A stretch of 64,000 nucleotides of DNA from Neolewinella agarilytica (GTDB taxonomy: Bacteria > Bacteroidota > Bacteroidia > Chitinophagales > Saprospiraceae), in contig NZ_FOFB01000018.1 of NCBI RefSeq assembly GCF_900110645.1, positions 62,001-126,000 of the forward strand, read 5' to 3'. The translations under genes were made by a program, and so were the position numbers. Position 1 is the stretch's first letter, and the number at the start of each line of letters is the position of its first letter. This document shows, in pieces, positions 42,782 to 50,363 of the stretch. A model generated the notes under the pieces. The model searched no databases. It was not told the DNA's origin and saw nothing but the letters and a program-made list of their open reading frames with translations.

Positions 42782-43526
42782 TCGGGCTTAGGGTGTATTT
42801 GACAACGAAGGGGTTAATCCGGGTCCTGGTCACGTCTTCAAAGCCCGCCGAAGAGAAGGTAAGCTGCCAGTTGGCATCAGAGATAAAGTGAAGGGCCCCA
42901 AAGGAATAAGCCAGATAATTGGCCGTATCGCGCAGATGTTCTACGACGATAATTTTCCCGTCAGGCTTCAGACTTTCCCGCAGTACCCCAAAAAAATTAG
43001 CTCTTTCCTCCGGGTTCCGGATTTCGTGAGCGGCGAAGAGCAGGAATATGAGGTCGGTCGAATGCGCTGCCAGCGGCAGCTGGCTGGTAGTGATAAGTTC
43101 CGTTCCGGGATAAGGCGGATAGATTTTGCGGGCGCGTTTTATGGCGGGTTCCGTGTGTCGTTCGGGATCGTAAAAATCGAAAACGCGAAGTTTCGCGCTG
43201 GGGAAGCGAATGGCCAGTAAGCTGCTGGTCTCGTCAAAACCAGCGTTGATATTAACGATGTTTTTGGGTTGCCCGAAATCTCCCAGCCAGTCCAGTCCAT
43301 AAAGATCGGAGCCATCGTAAACGTACCAGGAAACGAGTAGTGAAGTGAAGGTGGTAAAGAGCACAAAAATGGCAATAAGTCCGCCGAGTAAAATGAACCG
43401 CCCGCCCAGCCAGGTCGCCAGCCACATGCCTGCAAACACGCCGGCGATGGCCAGGACGTAAAACGGCCAGTTGAAGCGAATGATATTCCGAAGCCCCTGC
43501 AGAGGTGTGCGTGTATTAACCATCAT
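42765..43526 (-). CDS. Membrane-anchored class I SAM-dependent methyltransferase
   Basis: 253 aa from the first of two ATGs, which overlaps the DUF2071 stop as ATGA. Two N-terminal membrane helices (about 18-60) precede a methyltransferase fold: NIVNINAGFDETSSLLAI in place of motif I, LRVFDFYDPERHTE (acidic end of strand 2), STDLIFLLFAAHEIRN and PDGKIIVVEHLRDTANYLAYSFG (motif II/III area). The GxGxG loop is weak (NAGFDE). The substrate is unknown; the membrane anchor and DoxX/DUF2071 context suggest a small-molecule or lipid quinone-like substrate (inference). Confidence 0.78.
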   Translation of the reverse strand: MMVNTRTPLQGLRNIIRFNWPFYVLAIAGVFAGMWLATWLGGRFILLGGLIAIFVLFTTFTSLLVSWYVYDGSDLYGLDWLGDFGQPKNIVNINAGFDETSSLLAIRFPSAKLRVFDFYDPERHTEPAIKRARKIYPPYPGTELITTSQLPLAAHSTDLIFLLFAAHEIRNPEERANFFGVLRESLKPDGKIIVVEHLRDTANYLAYSFGALHFISDANWQLTFSSAGFEDVTRTRINPFVVKYTLSPNAATS

Positions 43527-44266
43527 AGTTTTTCGGCTTCCAGAGTTTCCACGACTCCTTTTTTCCAGGAATAGGGAATGTTTTCGACGACAAATGCGCT
43601 GGCAAGGGTGGCGTACGGCCAACCTCGTTTTTCCAGCCAGGGCAAGGTAAGACTTTCAACCGCTACCGGGCGGGGTTGCCAGTTTTGGCGGCGACCTTCG
43701 ACGATGAGCATTTCCCGTGTTTCCGCGAGGTAGGTAAAGGTGAACGGCAGCGGACCGGCGAAGCGGCGGGCTTCCTTCCAGTTCGCGAAGGGAGAGCCGG
43801 GCGGCAAAGCAGGATCTTCGGCGTAGCGAACGCTGACCTCAAAGCTCTCGCTGGCGCTGGACACGTGATAATGGTCGGCGGTTTTCTCTTGTTGTACGGA
43901 AATTCTCGAGTAATTGTAGTGCGTCATCAGGTTACCGAGCAATGCCATCTGGCGGCTATCCGTCTGGGATTCCAGAATATACAGGCCTCGCAGCCGTTTA
44001 CCCGCCTGGTTCCCGTAGCGGGTAAAGATGCGGTAACCGACCAGGAAAAAATCATTCCCGAGAAAGGCGGGCATTATGCTCGGCCGCAGGCTTTTGGTCT
44101 GCACCATAGCGACGGCAACGAAGGCGTGCTCGTTGTTGAAAGTATCGAGTTCCAGCGGCGGCGGCAGGAGAGTTTGCAACTCCCCGGGCGGCAGGGCGAA
44201 GGTGAGCACCAACGATTGGTTGAAGTGGGCAGAGACGGGGAAAGGGTGGCGCTTACGCAGGTGCAT
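43523..44266 (-). CDS. DUF2071 (YqjF-like acetoacetate decarboxylase-fold) protein
   Basis: 247 aa. Matches DUF2071: HFNQSLVLTFALPPGELQTLLPPPLELDTFNNEHAFVAVAMVQ at the N-terminus, FLVGYRIFTRYGNQAGKRLRGLYILES in the middle, and the C-terminal LPWLEKRGWPYATLASAFVVENIPYSW. The fold resembles acetoacetate decarboxylase but the reaction is unknown. Its ATG lies inside a degenerate CACCTGCG element (ATGCACCTGCGTAAGCGCC), so the first residues MHLRKR come from it. It is followed with overlap by the methyltransferase gene. Confidence 0.85.
   Translation of the reverse strand: MHLRKRHPFPVSAHFNQSLVLTFALPPGELQTLLPPPLELDTFNNEHAFVAVAMVQTKSLRPSIMPAFLGNDFFLVGYRIFTRYGNQAGKRLRGLYILESQTDSRQMALLGNLMTHYNYSRISVQQEKTADHYHVSSASESFEVSVRYAEDPALPPGSPFANWKEARRFAGPLPFTFTYLAETREMLIVEGRRQNWQPRPVAVESLTLPWLEKRGWPYATLASAFVVENIPYSWKKGVVETLEAEKL
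44248..44265 (-). repeat. Degenerate CACCTGCG element at the DUF2071 start codon
   Basis: The minus strand reads TGCACCTGCGTAAGCGCC; the TG belongs to the start codon. It matches about 16 of 18 consensus positions and is in the orientation of the gene. Confidence 0.5.
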
Positions 44267-44397
44267 GGGGAGGTATTGGGAGGCAAAGCAAGTGGAAGGA
44301 CCTGGGATTCGTGCTCAAGATGACGTGACATGGCTCGTGCTTTGCACTCGTACTCCCCGGACTACGGGGAAGGCTCCGCCTTCGCCTTCGTCCGGGG

Positions 44398-44766
44398 CTA
44401 AGGATGTTTGACCACTCCGTGGTCAGCCTTAGCGACAAAGGCGTGGTAATAGATCACGCCACAAAATAAGACGGCGAAGACCGGGTTAAGATAGCCCCAA
44501 AGTAATAGTTCCGGCACGAGGACACTCTCCAGGGTATTCATCGTCAGGATGATGGCGATCTGGAGGATCGCCGTGGGTTTCCGTTGCCGGTCGAGGACGA
44601 TCCATACCGCCATAGCGATCTCCGACAGGCCAATGAGGATGGTGAGCGGCCGGGCGTAGCCCGGGCCGAGGATATTAGCGACAATCTCAGTGTGACGGGG
44701 CACGAAGTTCAGAACTTTGGCAAGGAGGCCGTTGGCGAGCCAGACGAGGGCGATGAGGTGTTTCAA
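44398..44766 (-). CDS. DoxX-like membrane protein
   Basis: 122 aa, four hydrophobic helices. It fits the DoxX-like (DoxX_3) family: MKHLIALVWLANGLLAKVLNFVPRHTEIV, GYARPLTILIGLSEIAMAVWI, and a C-terminal GVIYYHAFVAK. DoxX-like proteins are small inner-membrane proteins linked to quinone/thiosulfate oxidation in some species, but most are uncharacterised. It is first of the four-gene run that continues with DUF2071 about 130 bp on; that gap holds an 8-bp stem (CCCCGGAC/GTCCGGGG). Confidence 0.82.
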   Translation of the reverse strand: MKHLIALVWLANGLLAKVLNFVPRHTEIVANILGPGYARPLTILIGLSEIAMAVWIVLDRQRKPTAILQIAIILTMNTLESVLVPELLLWGYLNPVFAVLFCGVIYYHAFVAKADHGVVKHP

Positions 44767-44802
44767 GTTGCAAGTTTTAGGTTGCAGGTTGTGAGATATA
44801 TG

Positions 44803-46410
44803 CTACAGGTATTTGCCTACCCACAAGATATTAGTATTACTTTTCAGCCATTCTAATTGCTTCTGATTAAGATACGCTACACCAAAGCTGTTGCCATAAT
44901 CTGAAGTGTCACCAACCGTATAAAAAGAGCGGGGAAGTTGTAGCGTTGGAACTATCTTTCTAAGCTCTTTCAGAAAATGGCTATAAAAACCACTCCTACT
45001 GTTTTTTACGGTGGATATTTCTATCGACGTACCGTTCAGGTCAAACATCAGCAAATATCCACCATCTTCGCCACGGTCTATTTCTTTGAAATTAGAAGGA
45101 TCAAAATCACCTCTACTCGCTTTGGCTAGTTGGCGTAAAAGATCTGAATATCTTTCTTTACTGCCTAAATCAGGTTCTTTCTGAACGATATTATACGCTA
45201 TCAGCAAACTGCGCATTGTTTTTATGGTATCCTTCGCCTTCTTGAATGATGCATCCATTGGTATTAGCCCAAGTTGCTGAGCTTCCCCCAGCATCTCTTT
45301 CACCACGTTGGGGCTCATGGATTCCTCCGGGTGGGGACCAGAAAAGTACCCCGTTTTCGTCAATTCCTTAACTGGGCGATACTGCCTTCGGGTGAGGTAA
45401 GCGAAGCCGACAGATTCACGCCCCCTCATTTCTTCTGGCTTAAAAAAATACAAGCGGTAAAGCGCATCCTTTTTCTTAAGCGCTTTATTTAAAACTGAAA
45501 TGATGTAGGAGGTGAACTCAGTCTTCGGATCCCCTGAATCCGTCATAGTGTTTCTGTACAACAAGTAAGCAAACGTATCAGACACAATGGTGCCGTCGAC
45601 ACTTAAGTCAACAGTTATCTGTAACTCTTTACCATCATTTTCTTCTACGATGCTGGTCGACACACCAGTCAGCTCAATTCCGGTTACCGGACATTCGCTC
45701 AAAATATTTTGATAAATCTCTCTAAAACCATCATCAGGGTCTGTTGCCACCTCTTCCGTGTAAAATGTTTTTGAAAATTTGAAGTAAGGTAACAAGTCAA
45801 AATGATCTACATTTTCCAGATCCGTTGCAGCCGGTGAACCAATGAAAGAATCCCTAAATATATTCTCTGACTGATACTGCCTGATGCGTTCCTCCTGTTC
45901 TCTTCGCTTACCGGGTAAAAGCGCGGCCTCTCTTGCCAAAAAGGAATAATATAAAAGTACCATTGACTCTGGCACCACCTTCCCCCTAAGCTGAGCCATG
46001 ACCGTCATTTCGCTTTTTTTGGGTACTATGCCCAATTCGAGTAGATCTGTATTCAGCTTATTTATTTTATCTATTTGTTTCTCCCTATCGGGGTAAAAAC
46101 TGTCCGGATTACCAACCGAACTCATGAGCATATTCGCAGCTCCACGGTGACCTTCTCCCGGATAGGGAAACTCCATTCTTTGAAATAGCCTATACGCAGA
46201 GCGATCAGCTAAATCACTCAATAAATACATTCGAAAAGGCACTTCATTTGCGATGGCCTTGTATTCCAGCAGGATGGATGCGGTATCCGTATTATTTAAG
46301 TATTCTTTCTCGATTAGTTGCTTAAGAACAAGCCTTAATTCTTCATTTTGCGCGTTCATAGGAGAAACAAAGAGAGAGGTAATAAATACCAGGGTTAACA
46401 AGGTTCGCAT
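44803..46410 (-). CDS. Secreted protein with internal duplication, unknown function
   Basis: 535 aa. Signal peptide 1-20 (...VSPMNAQ). No family is recognised. The N-terminal 200 residues are helical. The rest holds two related blocks: one near 255-350, ending ESVGFAYLTRRQY, and one near 420-530, ending SFGVAYLNQKQL, each a beta part (DGKELQITVDLS... and DGGYLLMFDLN...) followed by a helix and a YLxxxQ strand. The sequence is AT-richer than its neighbours and uses more A/T-ending codons, which suggests a different origin. It stands alone between the DoxX operon and the DUF3810 gene. Confidence 0.75.
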   Translation of the reverse strand: MRTLLTLVFITSLFVSPMNAQNEELRLVLKQLIEKEYLNNTDTASILLEYKAIANEVPFRMYLLSDLADRSAYRLFQRMEFPYPGEGHRGAANMLMSSVGNPDSFYPDREKQIDKINKLNTDLLELGIVPKKSEMTVMAQLRGKVVPESMVLLYYSFLAREAALLPGKRREQEERIRQYQSENIFRDSFIGSPAATDLENVDHFDLLPYFKFSKTFYTEEVATDPDDGFREIYQNILSECPVTGIELTGVSTSIVEENDGKELQITVDLSVDGTIVSDTFAYLLYRNTMTDSGDPKTEFTSYIISVLNKALKKKDALYRLYFFKPEEMRGRESVGFAYLTRRQYRPVKELTKTGYFSGPHPEESMSPNVVKEMLGEAQQLGLIPMDASFKKAKDTIKTMRSLLIAYNIVQKEPDLGSKERYSDLLRQLAKASRGDFDPSNFKEIDRGEDGGYLLMFDLNGTSIEISTVKNSRSGFYSHFLKELRKIVPTLQLPRSFYTVGDTSDYGNSFGVAYLNQKQLEWLKSNTNILWVGKYL

Positions 46411-46519
46411 AGGTTTAGCCTAAGTGGGTGTTTGGTCTGCTAATGTAGGGATATTTTGGTTGCAGGTTAAAGCCGTTTCCCCGATTCCCGAGGAAGGAGG
46501 CGCCGGTTTGAACGCTAAC

Positions 46520-47614
46520 TCAGCCGGCCGACGGCTCAGCCCGCCGATACCCCTCCACCAACTGCACCACCGTTCCGTAATTCAACAGACCGTCGTGTAC
46601 GCCCTGGGCTTTGAGGTAGGTATTGTAGGTGGCGTTGCGGATGGCGGGGGCGATGTCTTCGAAGCGGGCGGAGTTGGTGTAGATGGCCTGCAAGTCGTTG
46701 CGGATGCCGGGGTCGAGGGAGTCAGCGCGCCAGGTGGCGTAGGCTTCTGGCTCGGCCATCCGGAGGCGGCCGGCGATGCGCCGCCAGTAGGCCAGGCGAA
46801 AGGCATAGGCCAGGGCGGGGTCTTCCGTCCGCTGGCCGGCGAGCCAGGCCCAGAAGGTACAGGTGCCTTCGTCGCCGAAGCCGTAGGCGTGGGCCAGTTC
46901 GTGCGCCATCACGGCGGGCTTCTGCAGCGGGTGAAGGCCCGCGTCGATGTTACTCTCGCCCACCCAGGGCCAGTAGACGCCGGCGGTGCTGAAGCGCATC
47001 AGGATGCCTTCGGGCCGAAGCTGCCGGCCCCGGGGCCGGCCGGGATCGGGGTAATCATGGTCTCGCAGCGCCTGACGGACGAGCCCCCGGACGGCCAGGT
47101 AAGGGTCTTCGGGCAGGTCTGCGGCGGTAAGCGCGGCGGAGTCTGGCGTAATCTGGCGGCGCCAGTCGGCCAACTCCCGGGCGCCGTCATGGACTCGTTC
47201 GCGCAACTCTTCCAGGCTGGGCTGGTAGCGGCCGAAGCCCATTCTTTTGTCTACATCCTCCCGACCGTAGTTGAAGCCCCACACCAACAGAAAAACGGCT
47301 ACGAGGCCCGCGATAGCGTTCAGTAGCCTTCGGAGAAAAAAGCCGACGGCGGCTCCCCACCCTGCTTCCTTTACCCTTGCCCGGCACCTGCGCACCGTCG
47401 CCCATACCCACCAAATGACTAAGGCCCAAAACAGATAATAAAGCGGGAACGGAGAAAGCAATGGCAGGGTAAAATCCCAGCCGTAGCGCAGGATTGGGTA
47501 CAATCCTCTGCTGTAAACAGACTCGATAAAAGCCGGGGAAGCGAATAAGCGTAAGCCCACCAACAGCAGTGCCGCAAATAGCGGCCACCAGTGGGAAAAA
47601 GTCACTTTCAGCAT
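46520..47614 (-). CDS. DUF3810 membrane zinc metalloprotease-like protein
   Basis: 364 aa from the ATG of MLKVTFSHWW (a GTG eight codons upstream is possible). Three hydrophobic segments fill the first 125 residues. The rest is a soluble gluzincin-like domain with VMAHELAHAYGFGDEGT, i.e. HExxH zinc ligands plus a downstream Glu, as in DUF3810. Large hydrophilic GRPRGRQLRPEG loop before the motif. A peptidase role at the membrane is inferred. The gene is notably GC-rich compared with the neighbour at 44803. It diverges from trxA by 120 bp. Confidence 0.87.
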   Translation of the reverse strand: MLKVTFSHWWPLFAALLLVGLRLFASPAFIESVYSRGLYPILRYGWDFTLPLLSPFPLYYLFWALVIWWVWATVRRCRARVKEAGWGAAVGFFLRRLLNAIAGLVAVFLLVWGFNYGREDVDKRMGFGRYQPSLEELRERVHDGARELADWRRQITPDSAALTAADLPEDPYLAVRGLVRQALRDHDYPDPGRPRGRQLRPEGILMRFSTAGVYWPWVGESNIDAGLHPLQKPAVMAHELAHAYGFGDEGTCTFWAWLAGQRTEDPALAYAFRLAYWRRIAGRLRMAEPEAYATWRADSLDPGIRNDLQAIYTNSARFEDIAPAIRNATYNTYLKAQGVHDGLLNYGTVVQLVEGYRRAEPSAG

Positions 47615-47734
47615 TGAGGGGGTGTCGTTTTGCGTCACTTAGGGATCGGGATTTGTCTGTCCATTAAACTATGAGAATTTTGCCGTTGTTGTATGAACGT
47701 GCGAATTGCACAACAAGGATAAAATAATAAAATA

Positions 47735-48055
47735 ATGGCTTTCGAATTCACAGATGCAAACTTCAAGGAAAAAGTAACCAGCGGAGTTGCTGTCGTAGAC
47801 TTTTGGGCAGAATGGTGTGGCCCTTGTCGCATGATCGGCCCCGTTATCGAAGAGCTTGCCGGAGAGTACGAAGGCAAAGTGCTCGTCGGTAAGGTCGACG
47901 TGGACGAAAACGCTGAGCTCAGCCAGCAGTTTGGCGTACGCTCTATCCCGACAATCCTCATCCTGAAGGACGGAGAGGTCGTGGATAAGCACGTGGGTGT
48001 TACCACCAAGCAGGCGCTGATCGAGAAGATCGAAGCGCAGCTGACGGCGGCTTAG
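47735..48055 (+). CDS. trxA: Thioredoxin
   Basis: 106 aa. Classic thioredoxin: VVDFWAEWCGPCRMIGP with redox Cys28 and Cys31, the buried Asp22, and the cis-proline loop RSIPTILIL. It reduces protein disulfides in the cytosol with NADPH-thioredoxin reductase; no reductase gene is in the window. Length is normal for Trx1 and there is no signal peptide. A hairpin terminator follows 20 bp after the stop. Confidence 0.97.
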   Translation: MAFEFTDANFKEKVTSGVAVVDFWAEWCGPCRMIGPVIEELAGEYEGKVLVGKVDVDENAELSQQFGVRSIPTILILKDGEVVDKHVGVTTKQALIEKIEAQLTAA

Positions 48056-48076
48056 GTCGTTTAAGAACATAGAATG

Positions 48077-48118
48077 AAGCCCTGCTTTCCGGAAGGAAGG
48101 TGGGGCTTTTGTTTTTTG
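48077..48118 (+). terminator. Terminator of trxA
   Basis: The outer stem AAGCCC/GGGCTT with an inner TTCC/GGAA pairing is followed by TTTTGTTTTTT. Confidence 0.75.
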
Positions 48119-48119
48119 G

Positions 48120-48206
48120 GGGCTGCTGCGCAGTGGAGGGTTTCACGCAGAGTGGCGCGGAAGGAGGAGAGGGACGCAGAAGGCGAAGGGGCTGCTGCGC
48201 AGCGGA
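48120..48206. repeat. Dispersed relative of the 125-bp tandem unit
   Basis: GCTGCTGCGCAGTGGAGG, TTTCACGCAGAGTGGCGCGG, GGGACGCAGAAGG and a second GCTGCTGCGCAGCGGAG. These follow the order of the unit at 6307-6709, with divergence. It fills the gap between trxA and the next gene. Confidence 0.8.
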
Positions 48207-48217
48207 GCCTCCCCATT

Positions 48218-49114
48218 TTACTCCTGACCACTAATCTCCCCCAGGTTTTTGCGCAAACTCGCCAGCACAAAATCGTGTTCCTGCTGGATTCCCCAGCCTT
48301 CCAGCGGTTGCCAGTAGGCGCGGGGGTGCAGGGTGGATTTATAGGAACTCGTCCGGGTGATTTTCGTTTGTCCGTCTACTCGCTCAAAGGTGTAAGTCGC
48401 GTCCTGAAATTGAAACCATTCGCGGCTGGTGAGGGTGTAATCCACGACGTCCATCTCCAGCACTTCCCCCTTTTCGTAGCGGGTGATTTCTGCAATAATT
48501 TCCCCGTTCTTAAAGAGGCAATGCCGCTGGGCGCCGACGGTATCGGCCGCCAGAATGCAACGATATGGAGAGGGCAAACCCAGCCAAATGCCCCAGGGCT
48601 TTTCGGCATCGAGTTTATCCATCGCTTTCACCTGATCGAAGACGAGGTCTGCCGGATAGGGCAATAGCACGGAGGTCTCAATCTCCACTATTTCCGGCTC
48701 GGGTAGTAGTGCCTGCTCGATGGGGTTTGTCAGTAGAAGCACGAGTAAGGGCAGTAGAGAAACCAGCAGGTGATCCGTCGGCTTTTTGGGTTGTCGGCTG
48801 TCAGGGATGAGCCACCGCCGGAAACCATAACCGATCAGCATCATGATCAAAAAGATGGGCAATGCCATCGCTACGCAGACCAGGCCTTCCAGCGCTCCGG
48901 CGAGTAGAAAGCCAAAGAATATCAAGCCCCCAAAAAGCAGGCTCATCATTCCTCTGGTGCGTTTGTCATGGGTGCCGATGGAGAAGCCGACCATACAGGG
49001 AAACAACACAAAAAAGGCGCTGCCATAGTCTGCCCAGCCGGAATGCAACAAGAGGAAACCGGCAATCAGGGTGAGCGCAGTAATCGCCCAGGCGTATTGG
49101 TTAAGAGGGTTCAT
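48218..49114 (-). CDS. Membrane protein with C-terminal SRPBCC-like domain
   Basis: 298 aa. Five hydrophobic helices occupy about 8-145 (WAITALTLIAGFLLLHSG, GSAFFVLFPCMVGFSIG, GLIFFGFLLAGALEGLVCVAMALPIFLIMMLIGYG, LLVSLLPLLVLLLT). The C-terminal half starts VEIETSVLLPYPADLVFDQV, the usual opening of START/SRPBCC polyketide-cyclase-like domains, and ends LRKNLGEISGQE. Such domains bind lipids or other hydrophobic ligands. No family name can be given for the whole protein. It lies downstream of the DCC-family gene on the same strand. Confidence 0.75.
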   Translation of the reverse strand: MNPLNQYAWAITALTLIAGFLLLHSGWADYGSAFFVLFPCMVGFSIGTHDKRTRGMMSLLFGGLIFFGFLLAGALEGLVCVAMALPIFLIMMLIGYGFRRWLIPDSRQPKKPTDHLLVSLLPLLVLLLTNPIEQALLPEPEIVEIETSVLLPYPADLVFDQVKAMDKLDAEKPWGIWLGLPSPYRCILAADTVGAQRHCLFKNGEIIAEITRYEKGEVLEMDVVDYTLTSREWFQFQDATYTFERVDGQTKITRTSSYKSTLHPRAYWQPLEGWGIQQEHDFVLASLRKNLGEISGQE

Positions 49115-49128
49115 TTTCCGAATTTTTT

Positions 49129-49148
49129 GGGCACTTCAGCAGGTGCAG
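49129..49148 (-). repeat. Degenerate CACCTGCG element
   Basis: The minus strand reads CTGCACCTGCTGAAGTGCCC: both ends and the 20-bp spacing are kept, but the central GCGNNCGC is lost. It lies 15 bp before the start of the SRPBCC-like gene, in that gene's orientation. Confidence 0.5.
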
Positions 49149-49155
49149 GGAAAGG

Positions 49156-49791
49156 TTAGGCTAAGCGTCGCCCTCCTTCCCAGATGGTGATTCCGTAGGC
49201 GACAACTATCCCCCACCCTGCTGGCAAGACCGCAAGAGCAATGGCGGCCATAAACAACACGGTCACCAGGTGACCGAGGAAGGTCAGTCGCTCCCGGTGC
49301 ACCAATAAGCCAACAATCAAAGCCAGACCGAAGCCCATCAGCAGGGGAACGAACGGAACCCCCAGCAGGGCGATGAGCACCACCATCAGGCCAATGTACG
49401 CCAGGCGCCAGGCCGGATTAAAATCCGGCGCACAATCAAAGCCTTCAGCCGGGGGTTTTGTGCCAGCAATTACACGCCGGTTGTAAGTAATGAGCCAATA
49501 AAGGGGTTTCAGGGCCGCGATAAAAACGCGGCTTCTCAGAAGGGGACGAAGTAAGGGGAAGGCATCAGCGATCACGGTGGTCATAGCGTCCAGGCCGTAG
49601 CGGACTTCTCCGGTTTCGCTATCCACTAAAGGTATTTCGTGTCGGCCGCGGTCCAGGTCAAGCGTGGGGAGTTCTCCGGTTGCCAAACGGCTGAAAGCCT
49701 TACGTTTACTCCAGCTTAAACGGGTAAAGGCGCCAGTATAGGCCTTGCACATCGGGCAGGCATCGTCGTAGAGAAAGGTGTAGTTAGTCAT
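49156..49791 (-). CDS. DCC-family (DUF393) thiol-disulfide oxidoreductase-like protein
   Basis: 211 aa from the ATG of MTNYTFLYDDACPMC; a longer frame upstream runs through a terminator hairpin and is rejected. The N-terminal DCC motif YDDACPMCKAY (Cys12, Cys15) defines the family; SWSKRKAFSRL, DSETGEVRYGLDAM and PLYWLITYNRRVIAG follow. Three to four C-terminal hydrophobic segments (about 120-205) suggest an added membrane part. A redox role is inferred from the CxxC. It is followed on the same strand by the SRPBCC-like gene. Confidence 0.82.
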   Translation of the reverse strand: MTNYTFLYDDACPMCKAYTGAFTRLSWSKRKAFSRLATGELPTLDLDRGRHEIPLVDSETGEVRYGLDAMTTVIADAFPLLRPLLRSRVFIAALKPLYWLITYNRRVIAGTKPPAEGFDCAPDFNPAWRLAYIGLMVVLIALLGVPFVPLLMGFGLALIVGLLVHRERLTFLGHLVTVLFMAAIALAVLPAGWGIVVAYGITIWEGGRRLA

Positions 49792-49883
49792 GTCTTCAGG
49801 GGTTGATGACAAGACAAAGGTAGGGGAAAATTTTAAACTTTCAATTTTTTCTGAAAGTTTTGAATCTTTGATTCTTCGACTAA

Positions 49884-49914
49884 AAATCCCCACTAACTGA
49901 TCGGTTAGCGGGGA
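49884..49914 (-). terminator. Terminator of the small CPNCWG gene
   Basis: On the minus strand ATCCCCGCTAAC-CGATCA-GTTAGTGGGGAT, a 12-bp stem (one G-T pair), is followed by TTTTTA. It separates this gene from the DCC gene downstream. Confidence 0.85.
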
Positions 49915-49942
49915 TCTCACCGTAAGAATAGCAGTTTTGATT

Positions 49943-50179
49943 TCAACTACGCTTTCTGAGTTTAATACCGGTGACATAAGTTTCTACAAACTGCTGAACG
50001 AAGGTTTTCTTGCGTAATACATCTCCGTTTATATTGGCTTTAGTTTGGTCAGGCAGTAACTCTACGTAACAACCACCATACTCCTGAACGCCCCAGCAAT
50101 TAGGACAAGCTAAAGAGCTCTCAGGATTTGCCGAAAGGAAATTGCTTTTAGCATAAAACATATTTCTGAAAAAGGTCAT
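49943..50179 (-). CDS. Small conserved CPNCWG protein
   Basis: 78 aa from the ATG of MTFFRNMF; the upstream extension is not coding-like. The core CPNCWGVQEYGGCYVE contains a CxxC and a third Cys, like a one-sided zinc ribbon, and the end DVLRKKTFVQQFVETYVTGIKL is helical. I recall very similar short proteins (CPNCWGxQEY...) across Bacteroidota, without known function; that recollection needs a search. It has its own terminator. Local base composition is AT-rich. Confidence 0.65.
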   Translation of the reverse strand: MTFFRNMFYAKSNFLSANPESSLACPNCWGVQEYGGCYVELLPDQTKANINGDVLRKKTFVQQFVETYVTGIKLRKRS

Positions 50180-50363
50180 GATGAAAATATTTTGGTGTGA
50201 AAAAATTAGAAGCACATAATATTTGTGCGTGCATCTAAATACACTCCAACAATAATTTCGGACGAAGGCAAGTACCCAATACTTAAGAAATGTCAGCAAG
50301 CGTCTTTTGCACAGATTATTCTTAAGATCGGCCCAAACGTCGCCATAAGACTCCAGCCCGGGC

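Noticed and set aside
47384-47404. GGCACCTGCGCACCGTCGCCC in the DUF3810 gene as a copy
   Set aside because: Only CACCTGCG matches; the rest differs and the local GC content makes chance likely.
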